Assembly (NCBI GenBank): GCA_024802545.1
Contig: CP103416.1
Span: 2,294,001 to 2,358,000 of the forward strand
Direction of reading: 5' to 3'
DNA length: 64,000 bases
Origin: SAR92 clade bacterium H455
Lineage (GTDB): Bacteria > Pseudomonadota > Gammaproteobacteria > Pseudomonadales > Porticoccaceae
In this document: piece after piece, positions 1-8,817 of the stretch
How positions within the stretch are numbered: the first letter of the stretch is position 1
Layout: every line of letters starts with the position of its first letter
Translations under genes and position numbers: made by a program
Notes under the pieces: model-generated
The model's input: only the letters and a program-made list of their open reading frames with translations
The model's database searches: none
What the model was told of the DNA's origin: nothing

Positions 1-868
1 TGCTGCCGAGTCTATGGGTGGGCAACAGACCCCAGTTTTGGACGGTGCCCAAACTATCGAGAAACTCAGGATCTAATTGCGGCGTTATAGCCGCATAGGT
101 ATACACAGCAGCTAATCGCGAACGCGCCACGCCCTGTTCTTTGGCAAAGGAGTTGTTCGCCAGCACCAGCTTCGAGCAGGTCAATTCACCCTCAGCTGTA
201 GTGACCACCCACTTGGCACCACTGGAGTTGATTTTTAATGCAGGTGTATTCTCGAATACCGTAATTGAGTCGGCCAATTGGCTGTGAATCGCGCGAATTA
301 CCGCCGCAGGCTGCGCCAAATAACAGTGAGGGCTGTAGAGACCGGACTGATAAAAGTCAGTCCCCAGTTCCGCGTTCAACTGTGCCTGATCCAGTTGCCT
401 GTAGGGGAGCCCTGCGCCTTCGAGGAATTGCTTATAGTTATTCAGTGATGCAAGCCCCGCCGAGCTGGCGGCAGCACGATAGGTACCGACCCGCTGTAGA
501 TCAACATCCAAGCCACTGGCCTGAACATTGCTAAGAATCGATTGCATGGCGGTCTGAGTGAGGCGATTGGCCTCTAGCATGCGCAGCATATTTTCGGGGT
601 TGGCATCTTCGGCCAGAGCAATTTCCAAGAGAAAGCCGGAATTTCGACCCGGGTTGCCCTCGCCAATCTCGCTGGCATCGATCACAACTACCCGGGCATC
701 CGGCTGCAAATCCTGCCATCGCCGAGCACAGGCAAGACCGGTGAAGCCAGCACCGATCACCACCACATCCGCAACCTGCTTACCTTTCAAAGAGGCATGG
801 GCCTGACGAGGGGGCAGTAGAGCATTCCAGCCACTGGCTAGTTGGTAATTGGGGAAAATAGGTCGCAT
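1..868 (-). CDS. FAD-dependent oxidoreductase, DAO/OrdL-like (3' end beyond window)
   Basis: The reading frame opens at the ATG at 868 and stays open to the window edge, so about 289 residues are present and the C-terminus is missing. A dinucleotide-binding motif GAGFTGLACA lies at residues 39-48, and NPGRNSGFL at 72-80 is typical of the DAO superfamily as seen in OrdL/PuuB-like amine oxidoreductases. Family members oxidise amines or amino acids with covalent or tight FAD. The substrate cannot be told from the sequence. The gene lies 53 bp downstream of another DAO-family gene on the same strand, so the two are probably co-transcribed. No strong ribosome binding site precedes the start. Confidence 0.8.
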   Translation of the reverse strand, partial: MRPIFPNYQLASGWNALLPPRQAHASLKGKQVADVVVIGAGFTGLACARRWQDLQPDARVVVIDASEIGEGNPGRNSGFLLEIALAEDANPENMLRMLEANRLTQTAMQSILSNVQASGLDVDLQRVGTYRAAASSAGLASLNNYKQFLEGAGLPYRQLDQAQLNAELGTDFYQSGLYSPHCYLAQPAAVIRAIHSQLADSITVFENTPALKINSSGAKWVVTTAEGELTCSKLVLANNSFAKEQGVARSRLAAVYTYAAITPQLDPEFLDSLGTVQNWGLLPTHRLGS

Positions 869-921
869 GTTGTTTTCTTTTTATTATTTTAATATTTTAT
901 TAGGCTCGAACTTGCCATCTG

Positions 922-2196
922 TTACCAAGCACGATCTACCCTAAACGGACTTATAGCAAGGGGGCAATCCTCCCCCACCGCCAGAGCAGACAACATTGCT
1001 CCGGTAACAGCCGCTTGAGTCAAACCTAAATGCCCATGGCCAAAACCAAAAAAGGCATTGTCAAAATGTGGCGAGGCCGAAATAACCGGCACCGTATCCG
1101 GCACACTGGGTCGAAAGCCCATCCAAGACTTCGTCTCTTGCGCATTCAACTGCGGGAACAAATAGGCTCCCTGCTGCGCCAAATTATGTGCCCGCTGGTA
1201 ATTCGGCGCAGCCTTAAGACCGGCAAACTCAACAGTGCCCGCCAAACGCAAACCATTCGCCATACTGGTAGCGGCAAAGGCGCGGCCAGCAAATAACAGT
1301 GGTCGTTTTAATTGGAATCCAGGATTAGATAAATCCACGCTGTAGCCCCGCTCAGTATCCAGGGGCACAGTACTGCCCAACTGTTTAGCCAGAGTCTTGG
1401 AATAGGCGCCGGCGGTAATAAATACTTCGCGGCAAAGCACTTGATTGGAGAGGACTTGCTGAGAGGATATCTCACAATCAGTATGCAGCGCCGTTACACG
1501 CTTCCCCTCAAGCTTAAAACCAGTGACCTCGGCGGTTAAAAACTCACCACCCTGCTGCTGGAACAACGTAAATAAACTCCGTGACAGTGCCAACGGAGAA
1601 AGGGTCTGCGCACCAGCAGGCACCAATACGGCACCGGCTAAGCCCGGTCGTAAGCTAGGCTCAAGATCAGCCAGCTCGGTCCCTTCTACTATCTGATAGT
1701 CCACATTCCGGCGCTGGTAATAGCTGCAATTCAACTTTGCCGCGGCAAACTGGCTCGAAGTTTCATTGATATAGAGCGTGCCCTCTTGTCGCAGCAGGGC
1801 TTGCGCGCCGGCCTTGTCCACAAGGGGCTGTAAATAGTCCAGTGCCCGACTCGACAAGGCACTAATAGCGGCCGATGACTGGTCGGCCTTGGCTGCCGAA
1901 CTACTGACTAAAAAACGCACCAACCAAGGTAATAATCGCGGCGCATAAGCGGGCCGCAGAGAAATTGGCGCCATCCGCTGCATCAGCATATGGGGAATCT
2001 CTTTCCAGATACCCGGCATAGCCTCGGGATGCACTGAGCCAACAGAAATAATGCCGGCATTGCCCGAGCTAGTGTCTTCGCCTGGGGGCAGGCGATCAAT
2101 AAGAGTCACTTGACGCCCCTTCTCTTGCAAATAGAGGGCCGTGCAAATACCGACTATGCCTGCGCCAACCACCACTGTTTGAGGGTCTGTGTTCAT
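922..2196 (-). CDS. D-amino-acid dehydrogenase-like FAD oxidoreductase (DadA family)
   Basis: This encodes 424 residues. The N-terminal FAD motif VVVGAGIVGICTA (GAGIVG at 11-16) begins directly after the chosen ATG. The frame stays open upstream to 2382, but that extension runs through a transcription terminator and looks non-coding, so the start at 2196 is preferred. SSGNAGIIS after the Rossmann fold and the C-terminal GFGHGHLGLTQ are characteristic of DadA-type enzymes. These deaminate D-amino acids, or oxidise hydroxyproline-like imino acids, at the inner membrane and pass electrons to the respiratory chain. Whether the substrate is D-Ala, D-hydroxyproline or another compound is unknown. 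The second oxidoreductase at 1-868 follows on the same strand. Confidence 0.8.
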   Translation of the reverse strand: MNTDPQTVVVGAGIVGICTALYLQEKGRQVTLIDRLPPGEDTSSGNAGIISVGSVHPEAMPGIWKEIPHMLMQRMAPISLRPAYAPRLLPWLVRFLVSSSAAKADQSSAAISALSSRALDYLQPLVDKAGAQALLRQEGTLYINETSSQFAAAKLNCSYYQRRNVDYQIVEGTELADLEPSLRPGLAGAVLVPAGAQTLSPLALSRSLFTLFQQQGGEFLTAEVTGFKLEGKRVTALHTDCEISSQQVLSNQVLCREVFITAGAYSKTLAKQLGSTVPLDTERGYSVDLSNPGFQLKRPLLFAGRAFAATSMANGLRLAGTVEFAGLKAAPNYQRAHNLAQQGAYLFPQLNAQETKSWMGFRPSVPDTVPVISASPHFDNAFFGFGHGHLGLTQAAVTGAMLSALAVGEDCPLAISPFRVDRAW

Positions 2197-2344
2197 GTTT
2201 AGATAAATCTCTAAAGTGGTTGTTGGGAAAAATAGTGGATGTACTTGGTGGCACAGTATAGGAATCGCTGAAGCAGTGAAAGCGCAACACCAACTTAAGC
2301 TAGGTCTCGGCAGTATTGGTTGCCAAGCCTGAGGCGCTGAAACG

Positions 2345-2379
2345 AAAAAACCCTTGCAGGCTAATGCTTGCAAGGGTTT
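2345..2379 (-). terminator. Rho-independent terminator downstream of tRNA-Val
   Basis: An 11-bp perfect stem pairs 2348-2358 with 2369-2379 around a 10-nt loop. On the minus strand it is followed by a run of six T (complement of 2345-2350). It lies between the tRNA-Val gene and the DadA-like gene, so it should end the tRNA transcript. Confidence 0.85.
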
Positions 2380-2464
2380 CAAAAATCGTCGAGGTCTAAT
2401 GCTGGTTACTAGATGTCCATAAACTTCGAAGTCTTAAAGCTGCGCTTTGCTTAATCTGGAGAAG

Positions 2465-2541
2465 TGGTAGGAACACGCAGACTTGAACTGCGGACCCCTT
2501 GCATGTCATGCAAGTGCTCTAACCAACTGAGCTATGCTCCT
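2465..2541 (-). tRNA. tRNA-Val (anticodon GAC)
   Basis: A 77-nt cloverleaf with encoded CCA at 2465-2467. The 7-bp acceptor stem is AGGAGCA/TGTTCCT with one G-T pair. The D arm is GCTC/GAGC. The anticodon stem CTTGC/GCAAG encloses the loop ATGACAT, giving anticodon GAC, and the T arm is CGCAG/CTGCG around TTCAAGT. GAC decodes GUC/GUU valine codons. Confidence 0.95.
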
Positions 2542-2560
2542 ATTTCTCCCGACGAGGCGC

Positions 2561-2589
2561 ATTCTACACAAGCCCCACAACTCTGCCAA
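2561..2589 (-). promoter_or_regulatory. Sigma-70 promoter of tRNA-Val
   Basis: Read on the minus strand, TTGGCA (2589-2584) and TAGAAT (2566-2561) are separated by exactly 17 nt, each matching consensus at 5 of 6 positions. A GC-rich stretch, GCGCC, follows the -10 element. Such discriminators are typical of stringently controlled stable-RNA promoters. It lies about 20 nt upstream of the mature tRNA 5' end. Confidence 0.75.
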
Positions 2590-2688
2590 GGAAATTCAAG
2601 ACAATTCGAACTACAGTTAAACAGGTAACAACTTATCGACGAATAAGACTTTTAAAAACGGATTTTCATCTATCGAAAAGGATTTTAC

Positions 2689-4098
2689 ATGCTTCAACCT
2701 GTGATCATTGCCGGTGGCTCCGGCACTCGACTCTGGCCTCTATCGCGGCAACTCTACCCCAAGCAGTTCTTACCTCTTGTTGGTGACAAAACTATGTTCC
2801 AGGTGACCCTAGAGCGCCTGCAAGGCTTGGACTCTGCGCCGCCGATTATTGTCTGCAATGAAGATCATCGCTTCATCGCCGCAGAACAGTTGCGACTCGC
2901 AGGCGCTGAGCACAACGGAATTATATTAGAACCCTGTGGCCGCAATACCGCGCCAGCCATCTGTTTGGCCGCGCTGTTGGCCAAAGATATAGACCCGGAT
3001 GCCACTCTGCTGGTGCTGCCAGCAGATCATCATATGGACAATCCCCAAGCGTTTCTCACCGCGGTTAAATGCGCAGAAGAATCAGCTGCCAAAGGAGCGC
3101 TGATCACCTTTGGTATTCAACCCAGCTATGCGGCCACCGGTTATGGTTATATTAGAAGCGCCGAGCCACTGATCGGTAATCAACCACAAAAGATCGGCGA
3201 ATTTATTGAAAAGCCAAATCTTGAGCAGGCCGAGAATTTAATAGCCAGTGGCGATTATCTCTGGAATAGCGGCATATTTATGTTTCGCGGCAATGGGTTT
3301 CTCAATGAGCTAGAAACACTGCGCCCCGACATTGTCACTGCATGTCGCCAGTCATGGCAGTCCAGCGCAGAGGATATGGAGTTTGTGCGCCCAGATAGCA
3401 ATCTCTTTTCTGCCTGCCCCGCCGAATCAATCGACTATGCGGTAATGGAAAAAACCACCAATGCCATGGTTATGCCAATGGACCCCCAGTGGAACGACCT
3501 AGGCAGCTGGTCATCACTGCTAGACCTGCTGCCTAAGAACAATCAGGGCAATGTTGAGATCGGCGATAGCATAGGAATTGAAAGCAGCAACAACTATGTA
3601 CATGCAGAAAATAAGCTAGTGGCTACACTAGGTATCAATGATTTGGTGATAGTGGACACCAAAGACGCACTGCTAGTAGCCCACAAAGATCATGTGGAAA
3701 AGGTTAAACAGCTGGTGGATATTCTCAAGGCCGAGCAGCGCTCGGAATATATCCATCATCGCGAGGTCTATCGCCCCTGGGGGAAATACGACTCAATGGA
3801 TCAGGGACTGCGCTTTCAAGTGAAGCGCATCACCGTTAAACCCAAAGCCAAGCTGTCGGTGCAGATGCATCATCATCGCGCCGAGCACTGGGTAGTGGTC
3901 AGCGGCACAGCCAAGGTCAGCATAGATAATGTCGAGCGCCTAATCTGCGAGAACGAGTCGGTCTATATCCCAATCGGCGCAGTCCACAGCCTCGAAAATC
4001 CTGGCAAAATCCCGATTGAGCTAATTGAGATACAGTCTGGAACCTATTTAGGAGAGGACGATATTGTCCGCTTTGAGGATCTCTACGGGCGCACCTGA
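2689..4098 (+). CDS. manC: Mannose-1-phosphate guanylyltransferase / mannose-6-phosphate isomerase
   Basis: A 469-residue type II bifunctional enzyme. The nucleotidyltransferase signature [12 protein letters not shown] is at residues 9-20 and the sugar-binding FIEKP motif at 172-176. A C-terminal cupin isomerase domain (about 370-469) holds the metal-site HHHRAEHW region. The family makes GDP-mannose from mannose-1-P and interconverts Man-6-P and Fru-6-P (AlgA/XanB/CpsB type), supplying exopolysaccharide or LPS synthesis in the cytosol. Length is normal. AAAAGG precedes the ATG. The 3' end overlaps the convergent ugd gene by 51 bp. Which polysaccharide it serves cannot be read here, because no glycosyltransferases are nearby. 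Confidence 0.95.
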   Translation: MLQPVIIAGGSGTRLWPLSRQLYPKQFLPLVGDKTMFQVTLERLQGLDSAPPIIVCNEDHRFIAAEQLRLAGAEHNGIILEPCGRNTAPAICLAALLAKDIDPDATLLVLPADHHMDNPQAFLTAVKCAEESAAKGALITFGIQPSYAATGYGYIRSAEPLIGNQPQKIGEFIEKPNLEQAENLIASGDYLWNSGIFMFRGNGFLNELETLRPDIVTACRQSWQSSAEDMEFVRPDSNLFSACPAESIDYAVMEKTTNAMVMPMDPQWNDLGSWSSLLDLLPKNNQGNVEIGDSIGIESSNNYVHAENKLVATLGINDLVIVDTKDALLVAHKDHVEKVKQLVDILKAEQRSEYIHHREVYRPWGKYDSMDQGLRFQVKRITVKPKAKLSVQMHHHRAEHWVVVSGTAKVSIDNVERLICENESVYIPIGAVHSLENPGKIPIELIEIQSGTYLGEDDIVRFEDLYGRT

Positions 4099-5469
4099 AG
4101 CGTTCGCCAACTGATCCCCTACGGCAGTTTCGCCGCTTTGAATATGGTTCTGACGACCAATGGCAAAGTACTGCAGGCCATGTTCTTGCAAGCGCTTGGG
4201 ATCATAGAGGTTGCGACCATCGAAGATAACCGGATAGGTTAGCGCGGCTTTAATCTCACTAAAGTTTGGCGACCAAAACGGCTTCCACTCGGTACATACT
4301 ACTAGCACATCGGCCCCGCGGAGCGCCGCCTCTTTAGTGCCACAGAGCAGTAAATCATCGCGCACCCCGTAGATAGACTGAGTGGCTTCCATGGCATGGG
4401 GGTCATAGGCACGCACTGATCCTCCCTGGCGCCACAGCGCCTCCATCAACAGTCGACTGGGTGCCTCACGCATATCATCGGTACCAGGCTTAAACGCCAA
4501 GCCCCACAGCGCCACAGTTTTACCACGCAAGTCACCGTTAAAATAATTCGACAGTTTGTCGAACAGGCGGTGCTTTTGCTCATCATTCACCGCTGTCACT
4601 GCGCTTAATAACTTGGGCCGGTACCCAGCATTAATCGCAGTAGCCTCCATGGCCCGCAGATCCTTGGGGAAGCAGGAACCGCCAAAACCGCAGCCTGGAT
4701 AGATAAAGCTGTAGCCTATGCGCGCATCTGAACCCATACCAATTCTAACCTGCTCAATATCCGCTCCCACCAGCTCGGCTATGTTGGCGATCTCGTTGAT
4801 AAAGCTGATTTTTGTCGCCAGCATGGAGTTAGCCGCATACTTGGTCAGTTCCGCGGAACGCACATCCATAAAAATGAGCTTGTCCCGCTGACGGTTATAA
4901 GGGGCATAGAGCTCATGCATCATCTCTTCGACTCGGGCACTGTCGGTGCCAACAATAATCCGGTCAGGGCGAGTAAAGTCAGCCAGTGCCGCACCCTCCT
5001 TTAGAAATTCCGGATTCGATGCCACGCTGAAGTCCCAGTCAACATTGCGCTTGTCTAGAGCTCTCTGAATTTGCTGTGCAACTGAGTCGGCGCTGCCCAC
5101 AGGAACCGTAGACTTGTTTACCACCACCTTAAAGCCGTCCATATGCTCGCCAATAGTACTGGCCACATTGAGCACATACTGCAGGTCAGCAGAGCCATCT
5201 TCATTGGCTGGAGTGCCCACGCCGATAAAAATCATCTCAGCATGTTGCACTGCCATTGCTGCATCAGTGGTAAATTTGATATTGCCATCCGCCAGTGAAC
5301 CGCTGAGATAGCTTTCCAGACCAGGTTCATAAATCGGCACCTGACCAGCGTTGAGGGCGTCGACTTTGGCCTGGTCTATATCGACGCAGACCACCTGATT
5401 GCCGACATTGGCGAAACAGGCGCCCGTGACAAGCCCCACGTATCCACTTCCAAAAATTGTTATCTTCAA
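4048..5469 (-). CDS. ugd: UDP-glucose 6-dehydrogenase
   Basis: A 473-residue protein of the UDP-glucose/GDP-mannose dehydrogenase family that oxidises UDP-glucose twice to UDP-glucuronate using NAD. The N-terminal Rossmann motif [11 protein letters not shown] starts at residue 6. The catalytic cysteine is Cys266 in [12 protein letters not shown] (259-270), and the conserved ELTKYAANS carries the active-site lysine (K210). A C-terminal UDP-binding domain follows. The sequence fits Ugd better than AlgD. With manC it suggests supply of acidic sugars for a capsule or exopolysaccharide. Its last 51 bp lie antisense to the manC 3' end, so the two transcripts must overlap. Confidence 0.93.
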   Translation of the reverse strand: MKITIFGSGYVGLVTGACFANVGNQVVCVDIDQAKVDALNAGQVPIYEPGLESYLSGSLADGNIKFTTDAAMAVQHAEMIFIGVGTPANEDGSADLQYVLNVASTIGEHMDGFKVVVNKSTVPVGSADSVAQQIQRALDKRNVDWDFSVASNPEFLKEGAALADFTRPDRIIVGTDSARVEEMMHELYAPYNRQRDKLIFMDVRSAELTKYAANSMLATKISFINEIANIAELVGADIEQVRIGMGSDARIGYSFIYPGCGFGGSCFPKDLRAMEATAINAGYRPKLLSAVTAVNDEQKHRLFDKLSNYFNGDLRGKTVALWGLAFKPGTDDMREAPSRLLMEALWRQGGSVRAYDPHAMEATQSIYGVRDDLLLCGTKEAALRGADVLVVCTEWKPFWSPNFSEIKAALTYPVIFDGRNLYDPKRLQEHGLQYFAIGRQNHIQSGETAVGDQLANASGAPVEILKADNIVLS

Positions 5470-5802
5470 AACAGATCCCTGTTCAATTATTTACGCCCTG
5501 TAAATATAGACCATAGAATCTGATTCAAAGCTGAATTAGACAGCGCCCATATATCGTCAGTGAAAACCGGATGCCAATGGCACATGCGCAGCGCCTGATG
5601 CAGCTTCTAAGCTTTGTTTGATAAAAGTAGTCACAGCTAGAATTAAAAATGACGGGTACCCCCGTCATTTTTTTGTGTCCGAAATTACCACCGCAGTGAC
5701 TGTTGATGACAGTGAACGGCATAGTTTTTTCGCTAACATAAGGCCTCACTGAGAATCCTCTGCAACCAAAAGCTCGCCCCACTAAACTCTGCGGACCAGA
5801 CT
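5470..5802. other. Intergenic region between ugd and the SDR gene
   Basis: A 333-bp gap between the divergent ugd and SDR genes. It must hold both promoters. The only strong element I see is the bidirectional terminator hairpin at 5645-5674. No reading frame here looks protein-coding. Confidence 0.6.
5645..5674. terminator. Strong bidirectional terminator hairpin without an evident gene
   Basis: A 12-bp perfect stem (5645-5656 with 5661-5672) with a TACC tetraloop. It is flanked by A residues on the left and seven T (5668-5674) on the right, so it should work on both strands and best on the plus strand. It sits between the 5' ends of two divergent genes, where no annotated transcript should end. 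Confidence 0.8.
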
Positions 5803-6600
5803 ATGCACAATAAAACCACCTTAGTAACCGGCGCCTCAGATGGCATCGGCCTCGAATGCTGTAAAATTCTCGCCGCCAAAGGCTCTAACTTAATCCTAGT
5901 ATCCCGCCGCCAACCGCTGCTGGACGAGATAGCCGAGAGCCTTAAAAGGCAATATCCAACAATTAGCTGCACTGTGATCACCGCAGATCTCTCTGCGCCA
6001 CAGGCGGCTCAAACGCTGTTTCAGCAAGTTCAGGAACAGGGGCTGGAAGTGGATTTTCTCATTAACAATGCCGGGCTGCTGCAAAATGGCTTTTTTACCG
6101 AGCTCGATTTGGCCGCTCAGGAAAGCATGATTAACGTCAATGTTCTCGCCCTGACCTCCTTGACCCATCTGTTTGCCAACAATATGGCCAGTCGCAGTGG
6201 TGGGCATATTTTAAATGTTGCCTCACTCGCCGCCTGGACGCCGATCCCCAATCAGAATGTCTATGCTGCCACTAAGGCCTATGTGCTGTCCTTTACTCAG
6301 GCGCTGCACGACGAGCTCAATGCGAGCAAGTCAGGGGTAACAGTCTCCGCTCTCTGCCCAGGCTACACAGCCACAAAAATGATGGATAACCCAGACCAGG
6401 GGGGCAAGCTATTGGTTCCAGATGGCATGCTGCAGTCGCCGCGAGAAGTTGCCGCACAGGGCATTGAAGCCTGCCTCGCCGGTCGACCGACCATTGTCAC
6501 CGGACTGGCCAATCGCATTACCGTGGCCATTACTCGTCTGTTCTCGCGAATGGCGCTGGCAAAAATTGCCGGGCGCTATTACCGCAGCAATATGCAGTAG
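5803..6600 (+). CDS. Short-chain dehydrogenase/reductase (classical SDR)
   Basis: A 265-residue NAD(P)-dependent oxidoreductase. The cofactor motif TGASDGIG is at residues 9-16, NNAG at 88-91, and the catalytic triad is Ser141, Tyr154 and Lys158 (YAATK). A C-terminal tail rich in Ala/Arg follows the core. Members of this DltE/YqjQ-like group reduce or oxidise diverse carbonyl substrates, so the substrate is unknown. It precedes an extended-SDR epimerase by 54 bp on the same strand and probably shares its transcript. It lies upstream of the AGPS-like/GlpD-like/kinase operon, which raises the possibility of a ketone-reductase role in the same pathway (inference). Confidence 0.85.
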   Translation: MHNKTTLVTGASDGIGLECCKILAAKGSNLILVSRRQPLLDEIAESLKRQYPTISCTVITADLSAPQAAQTLFQQVQEQGLEVDFLINNAGLLQNGFFTELDLAAQESMINVNVLALTSLTHLFANNMASRSGGHILNVASLAAWTPIPNQNVYAATKAYVLSFTQALHDELNASKSGVTVSALCPGYTATKMMDNPDQGGKLLVPDGMLQSPREVAAQGIEACLAGRPTIVTGLANRITVAITRLFSRMALAKIAGRYYRSNMQ

Positions 6601-6654
6601 TCATCCCAGAGTCTGCAGATAAAACACCTATTATAAAAAATAAAAGAGACCAAT

Positions 6655-7635
6655 ATGAACGAGCAAACACCGAGCAAAGTAATGATCACTGGCGCCAATG
6701 GTTTTATTGGCAACAGCTTGATGCGCCACTATCAACAGCAGGGCATTGAGGTTGTGGGCGTCGACTTGCGCGGTGATGGCGGAGCTATTGTGGAGGGTGA
6801 TATTGGCAATCCCGAAACTATTGCCGAGCTGCTCGATCAATGCGATATCATTATTCACACTGCCGCACTGGTCTCCAACGCTCTCAGTGACGCGGATATG
6901 TGGCGGGTCAATGTGCAGGCTACGGCCAACCTGATTGCCGCGGCTGAGAAACATAAGGTTCGCCGTTTTGTGCAACTTTCATCCATTGTTGCTTACGGCA
7001 ATTCAGCTGCCGGTAAGCTGCACGAAGATCACCCAGTGCATGCCGATGGTGGCAGCTATGTGTTGACCAAACTCGCCTCTGAGCACGCGGTGTTAGCGGC
7101 TCATGCCAAGGGCAATATCGAGATTGTGATTATACGACCGGGGGATGTCTATGGTCCCGGCAGCCGACCCTGGTTAATCTTGCCTTTAGAGGCCATTCTC
7201 AAGGGCCAGTTTATGCTGCCTGAAAAAGGTGAGGGGTTTTTCCGCCCGATCTACATCGATGATTTGATCCGCGGTATTGTGTTAGCGGTTGCCAGCCCTG
7301 AGGCAAATGGCGAGATATTTAACCTCTCATGCCAGGGATATATCAGCAGTAAAGAATTTTTTAGTCGCCACTACAGCTGGCTCAATAAGAAAGGTCCAGT
7401 GTTGGTATCCACTCGACTGGCACTGATAGCCGCCAGCTTAGCCACCAAACTTGCCTATCTAACCGGCGGTGTGAATGAAGCCTCCACTGCCACAGTGGCT
7501 CAGTTATCGACCAAAAGCTGGTTCAGCATAGAGAAAGCCCAGCGAATTCTCGGCTGGGTGCCCGAAGTCTCTTTTGACGAGGGAATGGAACGCTCTAAGC
7601 AATGGGCCACAGAGCAGGGACTGCTAAAAAAATAA
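6655..7635 (+). CDS. NAD-dependent epimerase/dehydratase (extended SDR)
   Basis: A 326-residue protein with the extended-SDR motif TGANGFIG at residues 12-19 and the YxxxK pair at Tyr135/Lys139 preceded by LSS at 108-110. It resembles the 3-beta-hydroxysteroid dehydrogenase/epimerase branch, which acts on nucleotide sugars, sterols or related ring ketones. The product cannot be named from sequence. The stop codon TAA ends at 7635, and the convergent AraC regulator ends at the very next base, so there is no intergenic space. It is likely co-transcribed with the SDR gene just upstream. Confidence 0.82.
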   Translation: MNEQTPSKVMITGANGFIGNSLMRHYQQQGIEVVGVDLRGDGGAIVEGDIGNPETIAELLDQCDIIIHTAALVSNALSDADMWRVNVQATANLIAAAEKHKVRRFVQLSSIVAYGNSAAGKLHEDHPVHADGGSYVLTKLASEHAVLAAHAKGNIEIVIIRPGDVYGPGSRPWLILPLEAILKGQFMLPEKGEGFFRPIYIDDLIRGIVLAVASPEANGEIFNLSCQGYISSKEFFSRHYSWLNKKGPVLVSTRLALIAASLATKLAYLTGGVNEASTATVAQLSTKSWFSIEKAQRILGWVPEVSFDEGMERSKQWATEQGLLKK

Positions 7636-8676
7636 TCACTCTTTTAAATTGACCGTGTGAGCTGCGCGGTAAGTCCCGGCAGTCTCCCCGGTCCACTGTT
7701 TAAAGCTGCGATAGAATGAGCGGGCCTCGGCATAGCCCAGTTCGTAGGCAATATTATCCAGGGTCAGCTCAGTGTTTTTCAGAAAATAGACTGCCAGCTC
7801 ATAACGCAGTTCATTGAGCACGTCTTTGTAGTGGGTACCCTCTTCGCTCAACTTGCGCTGTAGGGTGCGACTGCTGATACCGAGCTTTTCGGCGATCATC
7901 TCACTGGAAGGCGGTTGCTGATTAATCATCAGGCGCAAAATATTTTTTACCTGGTCAGTAGTGCGCTGGCTTTTATCGAGCCCGGCCAATAATTTGGTGG
8001 CATGGGCCAGCAGCATTTCCAGCAGCTCGGCGTTGGCTTGGGGTAACACTTCATCAAGCAGGCTCTCGCGAACACGCACACCACTGGAGGGCTGATCAAA
8101 CAGCACCTCACAATTAAACACCTCCTGATAATCTGCCAGCAGTGCTGGATCCTCCGGCGCCGAGTGCTCAAACCAGATACTGTCCCAGTGATCAAAGTTA
8201 AGAAACTGGCGCGCATAACAGACCCAGGACCCTAAAACATTTTCTACCTCGTGGCGCTTTACCTCGGGATCGGTAAAGAGACATTGCCAGCGCTGCAGAA
8301 CAACACCATGAGCGGTCTCAAAAGAGGTGACACCCATGTCGCCAACGATTTTTTCATAGATCGGGATTTTTGCCTGAACCATACGCAATGTGGAACAGTT
8401 CATGGAGATATAACCGAGTACACTGAAGGATGCAGGTTCAACAAGGCGCGCCGCATGCAAACCAAAACAGGGATCTTTACTCGCCGGAATCAACAGCGCC
8501 AACAACCGCTCCATACAGGCATTGGGCAGATGGCGATTATTGTCTTCCAGGGTCTTCGGATCTATTCCCGCCTGGGCCAGCAGAGGTTGAACATCTAGAC
8601 CACAGGCTTCGGCGGCGTTTAAATACTGCTTAATCGCAGGTGCCGATGCCAGTCCATTGCTGACCACTTGAATCAT
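7636..8676 (-). CDS. AraC-family transcriptional regulator
   Basis: A 346-residue regulator. An N-terminal ligand-sensing domain of the arabinose-binding-like type found in OruR-like regulators spans about residues 20-210. A C-terminal AraC double helix-turn-helix spans about 250-340, including EKLGISSRTLQRKLSEEG and IAYELGYAEARSFYRSFKQW. It is divergent from the AGPS-like flavoprotein gene with a 141-bp spacer and is therefore the likely local activator of the 8818-13662 operon (inference from context). Regulators of this branch often sit beside lipid or amine catabolic genes. The stop codon abuts the preceding epimerase gene. Confidence 0.88.
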   Translation of the reverse strand: MIQVVSNGLASAPAIKQYLNAAEACGLDVQPLLAQAGIDPKTLEDNNRHLPNACMERLLALLIPASKDPCFGLHAARLVEPASFSVLGYISMNCSTLRMVQAKIPIYEKIVGDMGVTSFETAHGVVLQRWQCLFTDPEVKRHEVENVLGSWVCYARQFLNFDHWDSIWFEHSAPEDPALLADYQEVFNCEVLFDQPSSGVRVRESLLDEVLPQANAELLEMLLAHATKLLAGLDKSQRTTDQVKNILRLMINQQPPSSEMIAEKLGISSRTLQRKLSEEGTHYKDVLNELRYELAVYFLKNTELTLDNIAYELGYAEARSFYRSFKQWTGETAGTYRAAHTVNLKE

Positions 8677-8699
8677 CTTTTGCCCCCCTGAGTAAGCAG

Positions 8700-8764
8700 C
8701 TGACCGAAATCGTCACACCGCTGTCGTCACCTGACAGTGACCAGTATTACCTGCACACTATCAT
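8700..8764 (+). promoter_or_regulatory. Candidate AraC-type operator and promoter region
   Basis: Within the divergent spacer, CGTCAC occurs twice (8711-8716 and 8725-8730). TGAC motifs recur at 8701, 8732 and 8738, and CTGTC/GACAG forms a small inverted repeat (8721-8737). A TATCAT -10-like hexamer at 8759-8764 has no good -35, as expected for an activator-dependent promoter. This is a weak pattern-based call. Confidence 0.3.
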
Positions 8765-8817
8765 ACGCAACTAAGTATCGTCTCAACAATAAAACTCTAA
8801 CAATAAAGGTATTTGCT

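Noticed and set aside
2197-2382. Longer DadA-like reading frame starting at 2382
   Set aside because: The extra 62 residues run into a strong terminator hairpin and lack family similarity; the ATG at 2196 leads straight into the FAD-binding fold.
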